Source: Granulicella sp. dw_53
GTDB lineage: Bacteria; Acidobacteriota; Terriglobia; Terriglobales; Acidobacteriaceae
Length of the DNA: 64,000 nt
NCBI RefSeq assembly: GCF_018449545.1
Contig: NZ_JAAVUR010000002.1
Location: forward strand, 496,001-560,000
Reading direction: 5' to 3'
Position 1 is the first letter of the stretch; every line of letters begins with the position of its first letter. The position numbers were made by a program, and so were the translations under genes. The notes below the pieces were generated by a model. That model was not told where the DNA came from. It did no database searches and saw only the letters and a program-made list of their open reading frames with translations. Below, piece by piece: positions 15,983 through 24,702 of this stretch.

Positions 15983-18019
15983 TTAGAAGTCCAGGTGGTC
16001 TATGTTGTCTTTGTTGATGATGAGTGGGGTGCCTAGGATGATCTCGGTTCCTCGCATTTGTAGTTTGCCCAGGCGGCCGGCGGCGATGGATGTTGCTTCT
16101 TTGGAGATTTGTTTTTGGGAGCTGAGCCAGCCTGCGTAGACGGTGAGGTATCCGAGGTCGCGGGTGTTCCAGAGGACGATGGTCTGGACTACTCCGCTTT
16201 TTACGTAGGGTTTGCAGATGTTGGGAAGTGAGAGGCCGATTACGTCCACGTCCTTGCGTCCGGACTGTTGGACTGCCTCTGCCGATCCAGGGACGGCGGG
16301 GGCGGAGATGTCCATTATGAGCTTGACCTGCGGGAAGACCTTGAGGATGGTCTGGGTTTGGGTGAAGGCCTTGTCGCGGTCGTCGTCGCTGGGTTGGATG
16401 GTGCTGAGGATGAGTTGCGGGTGTTTGGCGGCTACACGTTTTTTGATGTAGGCGATCCACTCGTTCTGATTCTCTGCGCTGAGCGCGCCGGTGATGATGG
16501 CGAACTGTCCTCCGGCTGGCATGAGTCTTGCTGCTTCGTCGGTGAGGGTATTGGCGATTCCTTCGGGGGTGGCTTGGTTGAGGAAGAAGTCGCGTGCGTC
16601 GGGCTCGGCGTCGGCGTCCCAGGTGAGGACGGAGATGCCGTGTTGTCGGGCCTTGCGCAGGACGGTGGAGATGCTGCCCTTGTTTTCGACGGCGACGACG
16701 ATTGCGTCTACGCCGCGGGTGATCCAGTTTTCGACGAGCTCGTTTTGTTGCGAGGCGTCGAGGCTGGTGGGGCCGTCCCAGATGAGGTCTATGCCGAGGG
16801 CTTGGGCTGCTTCTTCGGCACCCGCTCGGGCGCTGATGAAGTAGGGGTCTCCTTTTGCCTTGGGCATGACCGCGATTACGGGGCGATGGTTTGTTGTGGC
16901 TGGGCGAGTTCCCTTTGGAGTGGATGAGTTGTTGCGGCTTCGGAGGGCTATGAAGGCTAGAGCGGCGACCAGGAGTAACGCTGCGATTGCGGCGATTTGT
17001 TTTTGGGTTTTGGGGCGTCGCTTCTCTTCTGAAGTTGTGATGCTGTTTCTTTTTGTTCTTAGGCGGTCGATGCTGACGATGGCTAACAGGAGTGTGCCGA
17101 TGAGTACGCCGGTGAGCTCGGAGGGCAGTGCGAGGAGGTGCATGCCGTTTTGCAGGATGGAGAGAAAGAAGAGTCCCAGCAAGGTGCCGAAGAGGGTGCC
17201 GCGGCCGCCGAAGACCGATGTTCCGCCGAGTACGACGGCGGCGATGGCGGAGAGCTCGAAGCCGGTGCCGAGGTCGGACTTTGCTAGTCCCAGGTGGGCA
17301 ACGTAGATGATGGCGGCGAGGCTGGAGACGATGCCGGAGAGGAGGTAGACGAGCGCCAATCGTCTTTGCACGGGGATGCCGGCGTAGCGTGCGCCCTCGG
17401 GGTTGAAGCCTATGGCGTAGAGGGCGCGTCCGATGACGGAGCGGTGGAGCAGGAGGGCATAGCCGATTGCTACCAGCAGGAAGATCGTTAGCTGGATGGG
17501 AATCGTATGCCAGAGGTAGCCCTGGCCGAGGAGTAGAAATGATTTTGGGAAGCCGGTGTAGCTTACGGCTCCGTGGGTGATGCCTTCGGCGATTCCGCGA
17601 TAGAGGGAGTAGGTTCCGAGGGTCACGATGAGGGCGGGGAGCCTGAGGCCGGCGATCATGAGGGCGTTGAGTGCGCCGCTGGCTAGTCCTATGAGTAGGG
17701 CGATGAGGATCGCCAGGGGAATCGGTAGGTGGCCGGAGTGCCATGCGAGGCCGAATATGACCGCGGTGAGGCCCACGGTGGAGCCTACCGAGAGGTCGAT
17801 GCCGCCGGCGATGATGATAGGTGTAAGCGCGATGGAGAGGAGGCCCAGCTCGACGCTGAAGCGGAGGATCTCGAAGAGGTTGGCGAGGGTGAAGAAGCCC
17901 GGAGCGAGGACGGAGAAGAGAGCTGCCTCTGCGAGGAGGGCGAGGAGGAGAATCCACTCGCCGTTTTGAAAGGAGGTGCGGCCAGCGAGGTTAGCGCGCG
18001 AGGGCTTTGATGGGTGCAT
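15983..18019 (-). CDS. Fused ABC sugar permease and periplasmic binding protein (RhaQ-RhaS type)
   Basis: The 678-residue protein joins two normally separate parts. Residues about 1-335 are a ribose/rhamnose-type inner-membrane permease with the motif GGIDLSVGS and NALMIAGLRLPALIVTLGT. A basic linker and one extra membrane helix (QIAAIAALLLVAALAFIAL, about 341-360) follow. Residues about 379-678 are a type I periplasmic binding protein like RhaS/LsrB (VIAVMPKAKGDPYF, WDGPTSLDASQQ). The extra helix would place the binding domain in the periplasm, tethered to the channel. I chose ATG 18019 because GAGAAG lies just before it; the frame also opens at 18061. It overlaps the first permease gene by 29 bases. 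Confidence 0.85.
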   Translation of the reverse strand: MHPSKPSRANLAGRTSFQNGEWILLLALLAEAALFSVLAPGFFTLANLFEILRFSVELGLLSIALTPIIIAGGIDLSVGSTVGLTAVIFGLAWHSGHLPIPLAILIALLIGLASGALNALMIAGLRLPALIVTLGTYSLYRGIAEGITHGAVSYTGFPKSFLLLGQGYLWHTIPIQLTIFLLVAIGYALLLHRSVIGRALYAIGFNPEGARYAGIPVQRRLALVYLLSGIVSSLAAIIYVAHLGLAKSDLGTGFELSAIAAVVLGGTSVFGGRGTLFGTLLGLFFLSILQNGMHLLALPSELTGVLIGTLLLAIVSIDRLRTKRNSITTSEEKRRPKTQKQIAAIAALLLVAALAFIALRSRNNSSTPKGTRPATTNHRPVIAVMPKAKGDPYFISARAGAEEAAQALGIDLIWDGPTSLDASQQNELVENWITRGVDAIVVAVENKGSISTVLRKARQHGISVLTWDADAEPDARDFFLNQATPEGIANTLTDEAARLMPAGGQFAIITGALSAENQNEWIAYIKKRVAAKHPQLILSTIQPSDDDRDKAFTQTQTILKVFPQVKLIMDISAPAVPGSAEAVQQSGRKDVDVIGLSLPNICKPYVKSGVVQTIVLWNTRDLGYLTVYAGWLSSQKQISKEATSIAAGRLGKLQMRGTEIILGTPLIINKDNIDHLDF

Positions 18020-18950
18020 TCTTCTCACGATGGCTGCCGAGGATGTTGAGGGTGATTGCACCGAGGATGATTGCTCCCTGGATGGCTTTCTCCCAATAGG
18101 CGCTGACTCCTAGAAATGTCAGTGCTGTGCCGATGGAGCCTAAGAGGACTACTCCTAGAACGGTGCCGAGGATGGCGGCGTAGCCTCCGGTGATGGCCGC
18201 TCCACCTACGGCTACGGCGGCGATGACCTTCATTTCGAGACCGAGGCCTGAGTTACTGGGTATCTGATTGAAGCGGACGGAGTTCAGCATTGCGGCGAGG
18301 CCGGTTAAGGCTCCGGTTAGGGTGAAGACTGAGAATGTAACTCTATTGGTATCGATTCCTATGATGCGGGCGGCTTGTGGGTTGGAGCCGGTGGCGAAGA
18401 CTGCGCGGCCTACGGAGAGGAAGCGCAGGCTCCATGCGGTTAGGAGGACTAAGACGGTGACTCCGCTGAAGGTTATGGCGGTGTAGGTTGCCTGGGTGAA
18501 TCCCATCCATTGGAATGAGGCTGGGAGGTTGCCGATCCAGGAGCCCTGCGTTTGCCAGCGGAGGGCGTCGCGAAGGGCCACCATCGTGGCCAGCGTGACG
18601 ACGATGGAGGGGATGCGGAGGTATCCGACGAGGGCGCCGTTCAGGGCTCCGCAGGCGGCTCCGGTTAGGCAGGCGGTGGCTGCGCTGATTAGAGTGGGTG
18701 CTCCGAGGCGTGAGGAGAGGCCGGCGACGACGCTGCAGATGGCGAAGACGGAGCCGACGGAGATATCGATCTGACCGGTGAGGATAATCAGGGTCATGCC
18801 GAGGGCGATGATCATGACGGGTGCGTTCGCGAGGAAGAGGTCGGCGAGGTTCTGGCGGCTGAAGTAGCCGGGGGCTATGAGGGCCAGGGCGATCATCAGG
18901 AGCAGGATGGTCAGGGCTACGGAGAGCTCGCGGATGTGGGCTTTGATCAT
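17991..18950 (-). CDS. Sugar ABC transporter permease (RhaP/RbsC type)
   Basis: The 319-residue protein is very hydrophobic and has the family motif TGQIDISVGSVFA near residue 60 and GALVGYLRIPSIVVTLATM. ATG 18950 overlaps the stop of the ATPase gene (ATGA), showing translational coupling; the open frame upstream of it is shadow coding. Together with the fused permease it would form the heterodimeric membrane channel for a pentose or deoxyhexose. The sugar is not known. Membership in the transporter operon is certain from the overlaps on both sides. Confidence 0.88.
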   Translation of the reverse strand: MIKAHIRELSVALTILLLMIALALIAPGYFSRQNLADLFLANAPVMIIALGMTLIILTGQIDISVGSVFAICSVVAGLSSRLGAPTLISAATACLTGAACGALNGALVGYLRIPSIVVTLATMVALRDALRWQTQGSWIGNLPASFQWMGFTQATYTAITFSGVTVLVLLTAWSLRFLSVGRAVFATGSNPQAARIIGIDTNRVTFSVFTLTGALTGLAAMLNSVRFNQIPSNSGLGLEMKVIAAVAVGGAAITGGYAAILGTVLGVVLLGSIGTALTFLGVSAYWEKAIQGAIILGAITLNILGSHREKNAPIKALAR

Positions 18951-20512
18951 TGCGGATGTTCCGCCATGGTGTCGTGGTAGGTGTGGCCGAAGGCGAGGGA
19001 CATGATTCTGGGTTGGGTGGCCTCGCCGCGGGAGAGGATGCCGGTTATGGTTCCGGCGTGGAGGACGGCGATGCGGTCGCTCATGGCGAGGATCTCGGGG
19101 AGCTCGGAGGAGATGAGGATGATGGCTACGCCGCGCTCTGCGAGCTGCATGATGAGCTCGTGGATCTCTGCCTTGGAGCCGACGTCGACGCCCTGGGTGG
19201 GTTCGTCGAGGATCATGATCTGTGGATGGATGGCGAGCCATCTGGCGAGGGCTACTTTTTGTTGGTTGCCTCCGGAGAGGGTTCCGGCGGCGGCGTAGAT
19301 CGAGGAGGTCTTGATGCGGAGGCTGTCCGTGTGGTGGGTGGCGAGGGTGGCCTCTTTGTCGGGCGTGATCAGGCCGTATTGGGAGACGCTGCTTAGATTT
19401 GCGAGGCTGATGTTGGTGTCGATGCCCATCTCGAGGATGATGCCGTGCTGGCGGCGGTCTTCGGGGACGTAGGCTATGCCTCGTGCGATGGCTTCGGCTG
19501 GAGAGTGGATGTGGCAGGATTCGCCGCGTACTTCGATGCTGGAGGTAGATGGGGTGAGGCCGAAGAGGGTGCGGGCTAGTTCGGTTCGCCCGGAGCCTAC
19601 GAGTCCTGCCAGGCCGAAGATCTCGCCGCTGCGGACGGAGAAGGAGATGTCGTGGAGTCCGGCGGAGGGGTTGTGGAGGCTGCGGACTTCGATGGCGAGG
19701 TCGCCGATGGGGACGCTGCGCTTGGGGAATATCGAGGCGACGGAGCGGCCTACCATGAGGTAGATGAGCTCGGAGCGGGTGACGTCGGCCGCGTTGCGGC
19801 AGGCGATGGTTTCTCCGTCGCGCATGACGGTGATGCGGTCGGCGATGGCGGAGATCTCCTCGAGACGATGGGAGATGTAGAGGATGCCTACTCCATCGTG
19901 ACGGAGGCGGTAGATGAGGCTGAAGAGGTTGTCGACCTCGCGGCCGGTGAGGAGCGCGGTGGGTTCGTCCATTAGCAGGATGCTGGCGTTGGCGCCGATG
20001 GCTTTGGCGATTTCTACGATTTGTTGCTCGGCCATGCTGAGGGTTGCGGCGAGGCGCATGGGATCCAGGGAGGAGCCTACCGAGCTGAGCAGGTCGGTGG
20101 CCTGGGCTCGCCGCTGTTTCCAGTTCACACGCCGTGAGGAGCTTTCGCCCTCCAGGGCGAGGGCGATGTTCTCGGCGACGGTGAGGTGGGGGAAGAGGGA
20201 TGGCTGCTGGTAGATGGCGGCGATTCCGAGGGAGCGGGCGATGTTGGGGTCGTTGTGGGGGACGATCTTGCCGGCGATCTCAAGGGTGCCGGAGTCGGCG
20301 GAGATGGCTCCAGTGATGATCTTGGTCAGGGTGGACTTGCCTGCGCCGTTTTCACCGATGAGGGCGTGGACTTCGCCTTGCAGGAGCTGCAGGGAGGCGC
20401 TTTTGAGCGCTCGTACGCCGGCGAAGTTTTTGGTGATGGAGGACGCCGTGAGGAGAGCCCTCGGAGGCGGGTTCTCGCGAAGTCGGCTGTCAGCTTGCAA
20501 TGGCAATGCCAT
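18947..20512 (-). CDS. Sugar ABC transporter ATP-binding protein (RhaT/RbsA type)
   Basis: The roughly 521-residue protein holds two ATPase halves. The first has the Walker A GENGAGKST, an ABC signature region around TLSMAEQQIVEIAKA and Walker B ILLMDEPTA. The second has a degenerate Walker A (GLVGSGRTEL), the signature LSGGNQQKVALARW and Walker B IMILDEPTQG, as is normal in RbsA-type proteins. I prefer ATG 20512 (CCAGG 8 bases upstream); a TTG at 20551 is possible. It is first in its operon, with a promoter and LacI-type operator at 20623-20666. It energises import through the two permeases downstream. Confidence 0.88.
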   Translation of the reverse strand: MALPLQADSRLRENPPPRALLTASSITKNFAGVRALKSASLQLLQGEVHALIGENGAGKSTLTKIITGAISADSGTLEIAGKIVPHNDPNIARSLGIAAIYQQPSLFPHLTVAENIALALEGESSSRRVNWKQRRAQATDLLSSVGSSLDPMRLAATLSMAEQQIVEIAKAIGANASILLMDEPTALLTGREVDNLFSLIYRLRHDGVGILYISHRLEEISAIADRITVMRDGETIACRNAADVTRSELIYLMVGRSVASIFPKRSVPIGDLAIEVRSLHNPSAGLHDISFSVRSGEIFGLAGLVGSGRTELARTLFGLTPSTSSIEVRGESCHIHSPAEAIARGIAYVPEDRRQHGIILEMGIDTNISLANLSSVSQYGLITPDKEATLATHHTDSLRIKTSSIYAAAGTLSGGNQQKVALARWLAIHPQIMILDEPTQGVDVGSKAEIHELIMQLAERGVAIILISSELPEILAMSDRIAVLHAGTITGILSRGEATQPRIMSLAFGHTYHDTMAEHPQ

Positions 20513-20622
20513 CCTCGATGCCTGGATTGAATCGGGAGAGCCCGGGTCCAACTTGCTTTGCTTTCTTGCGTACCAGTGTATGGGAGAGCTGGTTTTTTGA
20601 TTTCGATGAGTGCTCGGTCTTC

Positions 20623-20636
20623 GTGAGACGTCTCAC
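20623..20636. promoter_or_regulatory. LacI-type operator 2
   Basis: Perfect palindrome GTGAGACGTCTCAC, sharing the core TGAGACGTCTCA with operators 1 and 3. It directly abuts the -10 box of the minus-strand transporter promoter. Confidence 0.78.
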
Positions 20637-20637
20637 T

Positions 20638-20666
20638 ATTTATCTGGATTCGTTGGTGGTTGTCAA
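20638..20666 (-). promoter_or_regulatory. Sigma-70-type promoter of the sugar transporter operon
   Basis: On the minus strand, TTGACA (20666-20661), a 17-base spacer and ATAAAT (20643-20638). It drives the ATPase gene starting at 20512, and the operator lies immediately downstream. Confidence 0.7.
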
Positions 20667-20757
20667 CTCTTCAGGATCGGAGGGCGGTGCTGGGAGTCCG
20701 GGTTTAGGGCGCGTGGGGCCGCATTTACGGGCTTCCTGGAGGCGGGCGCGGATTTCG

Positions 20758-21831
20758 CTATTTTGCGCGGGCGGTCTTTCGTATCGCTGCTGAATTTTTC
20801 TTCGGCTCGACGTAGAACGGGGTGTTCGAGGACTCGCGCGCGATGAGCGTGGCGGGGAGGCGGACCTTCTCGCGGGGTCCGTCTGCGGTCTCCTTGTCGA
20901 TTCGTTTGAGGAGTACTTCGACGGCGCGGTATCCCATGTCGAAGGTGGGCTGGATGACGGAGGTGATACCGGGTTTGAAGAAGTCTTCCGCGGTGAGCTC
21001 GTCGAAGGTGGCGAAGGTGAAGTCGCGGGGGGTGCTGAGACCGACGGCGTAGAGGCTGCGGAGGGCGGCGAGGCCGGTGACTCCGTTGGTGGCGAAGAGG
21101 GCGGAGGGTCTTCCGGAGGGTCTTAGCAGACCGTTCTGGCAGATTCTTGCCACTTCGTCCTGCTCGAAGCTGCCGCTCCAGATGAGGGAGGGCTGTACGG
21201 GAATGCCGCCCTTCTTGAGGGCCTGGCGGTATCCGCGGAGCCTCTCCTGCTCGTTGTGGAGGGTGAGAGGGCCGGTGATGATGGCGATCTCGCGGTGGCC
21301 CATGCCCATGAGGTGAGAGATGCCCATCTCGGCCGCGCCACAGTCGTCTACGCAGACGGAGTCGACGTCGAGGTCCGCGGGGAGGCGGTCGAGGCAGACT
21401 ACGGGCAGGTTGGAGGTGAGGGAGGCGGAGCGTTCGGGCGACAGGCGCTCGCCGCCGGCGGGGATGAGCAGTATTCCCTCGACCCGCTGGGCACGGAGGA
21501 GCGCGATCATATCGGCCTCGCGGGTGTGGCTGCTCTCGGAGTCGAGGACGATGAGGAAGTATCCGCGTTCGCGGGCGGCAGATTCGGCTCCGCGAATGAT
21601 CTTGGGGAAGAAGGGGATGGTGATGTCGGGGACAACGATTCCCAGCGTGTTGGTCCGGTTGGTCTTGAGACTGCGGGCTATGAGGTTGGGCTGGTAGTTG
21701 AGGACGCGGATCGCTTCCAGGACCTTTTGCCGTGACCGATCGCTTACATTCGTCGAACCACTTATGACGTTGGATACAGTTCCTGCTGAAACACCGGCCA
21801 GTTTGGCCAGTTCCTTTTGCGTCGGCGGCAT
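20758..21831 (-). CDS. LacI-family transcriptional repressor
   Basis: The 357-residue protein opens with a LacI helix-turn-helix (TQKELAKLAGVSAGTVSNVI) and hinge (YQPNLIARSLKTNRT). A periplasmic-binding-protein-like ligand domain follows (TLGIVVPDITIPFFPKIIRG, ATNGVTGLAAL). ATG 21831 gives the canonical N-terminus and has TAGGA upstream; a frame extension to 22002 is not needed. Its natural targets should be the three TGAGACGTCTCA palindromes at 6034, 20623 and 22028, the last about 200 bases upstream of its own start. The inducer is probably the sugar imported by the adjacent transporter, or a product of it. Confidence 0.9.
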   Translation of the reverse strand: MPPTQKELAKLAGVSAGTVSNVISGSTNVSDRSRQKVLEAIRVLNYQPNLIARSLKTNRTNTLGIVVPDITIPFFPKIIRGAESAARERGYFLIVLDSESSHTREADMIALLRAQRVEGILLIPAGGERLSPERSASLTSNLPVVCLDRLPADLDVDSVCVDDCGAAEMGISHLMGMGHREIAIITGPLTLHNEQERLRGYRQALKKGGIPVQPSLIWSGSFEQDEVARICQNGLLRPSGRPSALFATNGVTGLAALRSLYAVGLSTPRDFTFATFDELTAEDFFKPGITSVIQPTFDMGYRAVEVLLKRIDKETADGPREKVRLPATLIARESSNTPFYVEPKKNSAAIRKTARAK

Positions 21832-21995
21832 AATCGAAATCCTACATGACAGAGAAGCCCTCGAAGAAGCTGATTCCAGAGGAGCGAACGGGAATCGGCG
21901 AGGGTTTGGCCAGGGGAGGGATGAATGGTGCTTCCATTCGGTCCAGATATCGTTGCTGATGCGAAGTATTTCATGCCGGAGGGTGAAGATGGCGC

Positions 21996-22025
21996 TTGAC
22001 ACTAGTTTGCTTGGATACGTAGTAT
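21996..22025 (+). promoter_or_regulatory. Promoter of the cytochrome/HHH gene
   Basis: TTGACA at 21996-22001, an 18-base spacer and TAGTAT at 22020-22025, nearly the same layout as the promoter at 5995-6024. The operator palindrome follows. It reads to the right, away from lacI, toward the gene at 22331. Confidence 0.68.
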
Positions 22026-22027
22026 CC
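22013..22027. promoter_or_regulatory. Short dyad overlapping the -10 box
   Basis: GGATAC (22013-22018), a 3-base centre and GTATCC (22022-22027). It overlaps TAGTAT and abuts the large operator. It may be a second regulator site or chance. Confidence 0.4.
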
Positions 22028-22057
22028 GAAACGAAATGAGACGTCTCATTTCGTTTC
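22028..22057. promoter_or_regulatory. LacI-type operator 3 (30-base perfect palindrome)
   Basis: GAAACGAAATGAGAC at 22028-22042 and its exact complement at 22043-22057, containing the shared core TGAGACGTCTCA. It is placed between lacI (minus) and the cytochrome gene (plus), so it can act on both and allow autoregulation. Confidence 0.82.
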
Positions 22058-22330
22058 TTAAGACGACCTTTAGCTCCAATGCGGGTTTATGGAGTTGTTT
22101 GGCGGAGTTCTGGAGTTGAGCCAGATCTGGCTCAGGAGACTCAAAGGCTTGAAAGCTCAAGAAGGCCGCAGATTGCCATTCCTGTGGAAGCAGGGAATAA
22201 TATCTCTGGCGATGGGGGTAGGTTTCGCCTGATTCAAGCGATCTGACGGCGCGATGTGCGATTCAAATTGGCGGTAAAGCGCCTTCGTGCCGAGGTGGGC
22301 AGTAAATTGAGGATTCCAGAAGGAGTGAAC

Positions 22331-22906
22331 GTGAATCGACCTACAAAGGTAATTGCGCCTGCAGGACCCGCCAGGCTTATGAAGATGGTGCTTTGGGGAG
22401 TAATTGCTTGTGTTGCTTCTACTTCGTATGGGGTGAAGGCCTTTGCTCAGCAGTCGCCCCAGCCGACGCAGCCTCCTCCGAAGGAGCAGAACCAGCAGCA
22501 CTCCACGGAGCTGCCTCCGGGGGCTGGCCGAGATACCGTCATGCGGGTCTGCAGCAAGTGCCACTCGCCGAATATCCTGGTGGCGAATCCGCGGGACCGG
22601 CAGGGATGGGAGGACACCATCACGAAGATGGCCGGGCTGGGCGCGATGGCCACCGATGATGAATTTACCGAGATTCTGGAGTATCTGGCCAAGAACGTCA
22701 CGCCACAGGCGACTGCCAAGGTCAATATGAATAAGGCAACCGCGGCTGAGATGGAGAGTTCGCTGGAGCTCTCGGTGAAGGAGGCGGAGGCGGTTGTGAG
22801 CTATAGAACAAAGAACGGCGACTTCAAGTCCCTGGAGGATGTGAAGAAGGTTCCAGATGTCGACGCGAAGAAGCTGGACGCGAAGAAGGACCGGCTTACG
22901 TTCTAA
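22331..22906 (+). CDS. Exported c-type cytochrome with helix-hairpin-helix tail
   Basis: The 191-residue protein begins at GTG 22331, 5 bases after AGGAG; the frame is open from 22256 but without a ribosome site. A signal helix (MVLWGVIACVASTSYGVKAFAQ) is followed by a proline/glutamine-rich stretch. The haem motif CSKCH follows in RVCSKCHSPNILVANPRDRQ. The last 60 residues (VNMNKATAAEMESSLELSVKEAEAVVSYR) match the ComEA-type helix-hairpin-helix fold. It has its own LacI-controlled promoter, so it may be the electron acceptor for the co-regulated PQQ proteins. That link is inferred. Confidence 0.82.
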   Translation: MNRPTKVIAPAGPARLMKMVLWGVIACVASTSYGVKAFAQQSPQPTQPPPKEQNQQHSTELPPGAGRDTVMRVCSKCHSPNILVANPRDRQGWEDTITKMAGLGAMATDDEFTEILEYLAKNVTPQATAKVNMNKATAAEMESSLELSVKEAEAVVSYRTKNGDFKSLEDVKKVPDVDAKKLDAKKDRLTF

Positions 22907-22935
22907 GTTTGATCTCCGTGCAAAATATTTTGCTA

Positions 22936-22968
22936 ACAAACAGCCTCGGCGATGCCGAGGCTGTTTGT
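22936..22968 (+). terminator. Rho-independent terminator
   Basis: A perfect 15-base stem, ACAAACAGCCTCGGC and its complement, with the loop GAT. The T-rich GTTTGTGTTTG follows. It lies 30 bases after the cytochrome/HHH stop. Confidence 0.85.
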
Positions 22969-23165
22969 GTTTGTGGCTGTGCGAGGGAATGAGAAAGATT
23001 GCTGGAGACCTTATACTGACTAGAAGCTAGGTTCCAGGTGAAGGCATCGATGGCCCTTGCGCAGTGACTGCGCGACGGGAAGGGTAGCTCTTCGATTGAC
23101 CGAACCTCTCGCCGGGAACAGAGTGTTCCGCTCTTTGAGCGGGGCGCCTGCAGGGAGAACTGTAC

Positions 23166-24698
23166 GTGCAACTGCGTTTTCGACATATCGCACGCAATGT
23201 GTTCTCCAACTGGTTCGCGACCGGGGCGAACATGGCGGTCGGCTTCTTTCTGGCCCCGTTCCTGGTTCACCGTCTAGGAAATGCGGAGTACGGCGTTTGG
23301 GTGCTGGCTATCTCGCTGGTGAACTACCTTGGGCTTTTGGACCTGGGGATGCGAAGCGCGGTGCTGCGGTTTGTTTCGAAGGGCCATACGGTTGGGGATC
23401 ATGCTTCGGCGGGAGAGGCGCTCTCCGCGGCGCTGTGGGTTCGGCTCCAGATCAGTGTGTTGGTGCTGCTGTTGTCAGCGGGGCTGGCGGCGGCGTTTCC
23501 GGTGATGTTCAAGGTGCAGCCGGCGTTGGCGGCGAATGCACGCATCGCGGTGATGATCATTGGGACGACGACGGCGTTGGGGATGTCGCTGGGCGTGTTT
23601 GGTGGCGTGCTCTCTGCATTGAACCGGTACGACCTGCAAAGCGTGGTAACGCTGGTGCAGCTGACGGTACGGGTGTCGGGCGTAGTGTGGGTGCTGCGGA
23701 CGGGACATGGCATCGTGGCGATCGCGTTGTGCGAGTTGACGAGTGCGGTTGTCGGCAATGTGCTGCTGGTGTGGATTGCGCGGCGAATTTATCCGCAGCT
23801 TAAGTTGCAATGGACGCGGCCGAAGGCGAGTATGCTCCACTCCCTTTGGATGTATAGCTTTTATGCGTTTCTCACGACGATCGCGGTGCAGCTGGTGTAC
23901 CAGACGGACAACCTGATTGTGGGAACGTTCATCTCGGCTTCGGCGGTGACGTTCTACTCGATTGGCAACTCGCTCTGCCGATACACGGACCAGTTTGCCA
24001 GCTCGATGGCGGCGACGTTTGTTCCGGCAGCGAGCAACTATGAGGCTTCCGGCCATACGGACGGGCTGCGCTCGCTCTACACGAATGGGACGCGCGTCAC
24101 GCTTGGGTTGGCGCTGCCGATTCTGGTGACGCTGATCACGCGGGGACATACGTTTATCTCGCTGTGGATGGGGCCGAGCTATGCGCACGAGGCTGGCAAC
24201 GTTCTGGTGATGCTGGCAGTGCCGTTACTGTTTGCGTATGCGAACCGGACGGCGGTTTCGATTGCGTTTGGGGTGGGGAAGCATAAGAAGTCCGCAATCT
24301 GGGCGATCTGGGAAGGGGTCGCGAACCTGGTGCTGAGCGTGACTCTGGTGCACTGGTTTGGGATCTATGGTGTGGCGATGGGGACGATGATTCCGAACCT
24401 CTTCGTGCAGTTGGTGATCTGGCCACGGTACGTACACGAGCTGGTGGGGATCAAGACATCGACGGTTCTGCGTGATGTGTGGGGACCTTTGTATCTGGCG
24501 GCGATTCCATTTGGGCTGGTGTCGTATACGGTGAACAAATATGTGCCCACGCATAGCATCATACTTTTCGTGCTGCAGACAGTGGCGATTCTGCCGGTGT
24601 TTGTGGGCGTGATTGCGCTGATGTTTCGGGACTCAATTACTACCTATGTTGTGCCGCGGGTGCGGAGCTTCATGGGAGCGCGGACGAGGGAGACGTAA
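23166..24698 (+). CDS. Polysaccharide flippase (Wzx/MATE-like)
   Basis: The 510-residue protein has about 12-14 predicted membrane helices. Its start is typical of O-antigen flippases (NVFSNWFATGANMAVGFFLA, PFLVHRLGNAEYGVWVLAISL). The GTG at 23166 follows GGGAG by about 10 bases. Such proteins move lipid-linked sugar units across the inner membrane. The next gene, a glycosyltransferase, starts 5 bases after the stop. This opens the exopolysaccharide locus that runs to 32757. Confidence 0.87.
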   Translation: MQLRFRHIARNVFSNWFATGANMAVGFFLAPFLVHRLGNAEYGVWVLAISLVNYLGLLDLGMRSAVLRFVSKGHTVGDHASAGEALSAALWVRLQISVLVLLLSAGLAAAFPVMFKVQPALAANARIAVMIIGTTTALGMSLGVFGGVLSALNRYDLQSVVTLVQLTVRVSGVVWVLRTGHGIVAIALCELTSAVVGNVLLVWIARRIYPQLKLQWTRPKASMLHSLWMYSFYAFLTTIAVQLVYQTDNLIVGTFISASAVTFYSIGNSLCRYTDQFASSMAATFVPAASNYEASGHTDGLRSLYTNGTRVTLGLALPILVTLITRGHTFISLWMGPSYAHEAGNVLVMLAVPLLFAYANRTAVSIAFGVGKHKKSAIWAIWEGVANLVLSVTLVHWFGIYGVAMGTMIPNLFVQLVIWPRYVHELVGIKTSTVLRDVWGPLYLAAIPFGLVSYTVNKYVPTHSIILFVLQTVAILPVFVGVIALMFRDSITTYVVPRVRSFMGARTRET

Positions 24699-24702
24699 CT
24701 CG

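Noticed and set aside
15819..17957. A 712-codon minus-strand frame overlapping the permease-binding protein fusion
   Set aside because: It is out of frame with the real gene, consists mostly of Arg/Pro/His and has no recognisable domain.
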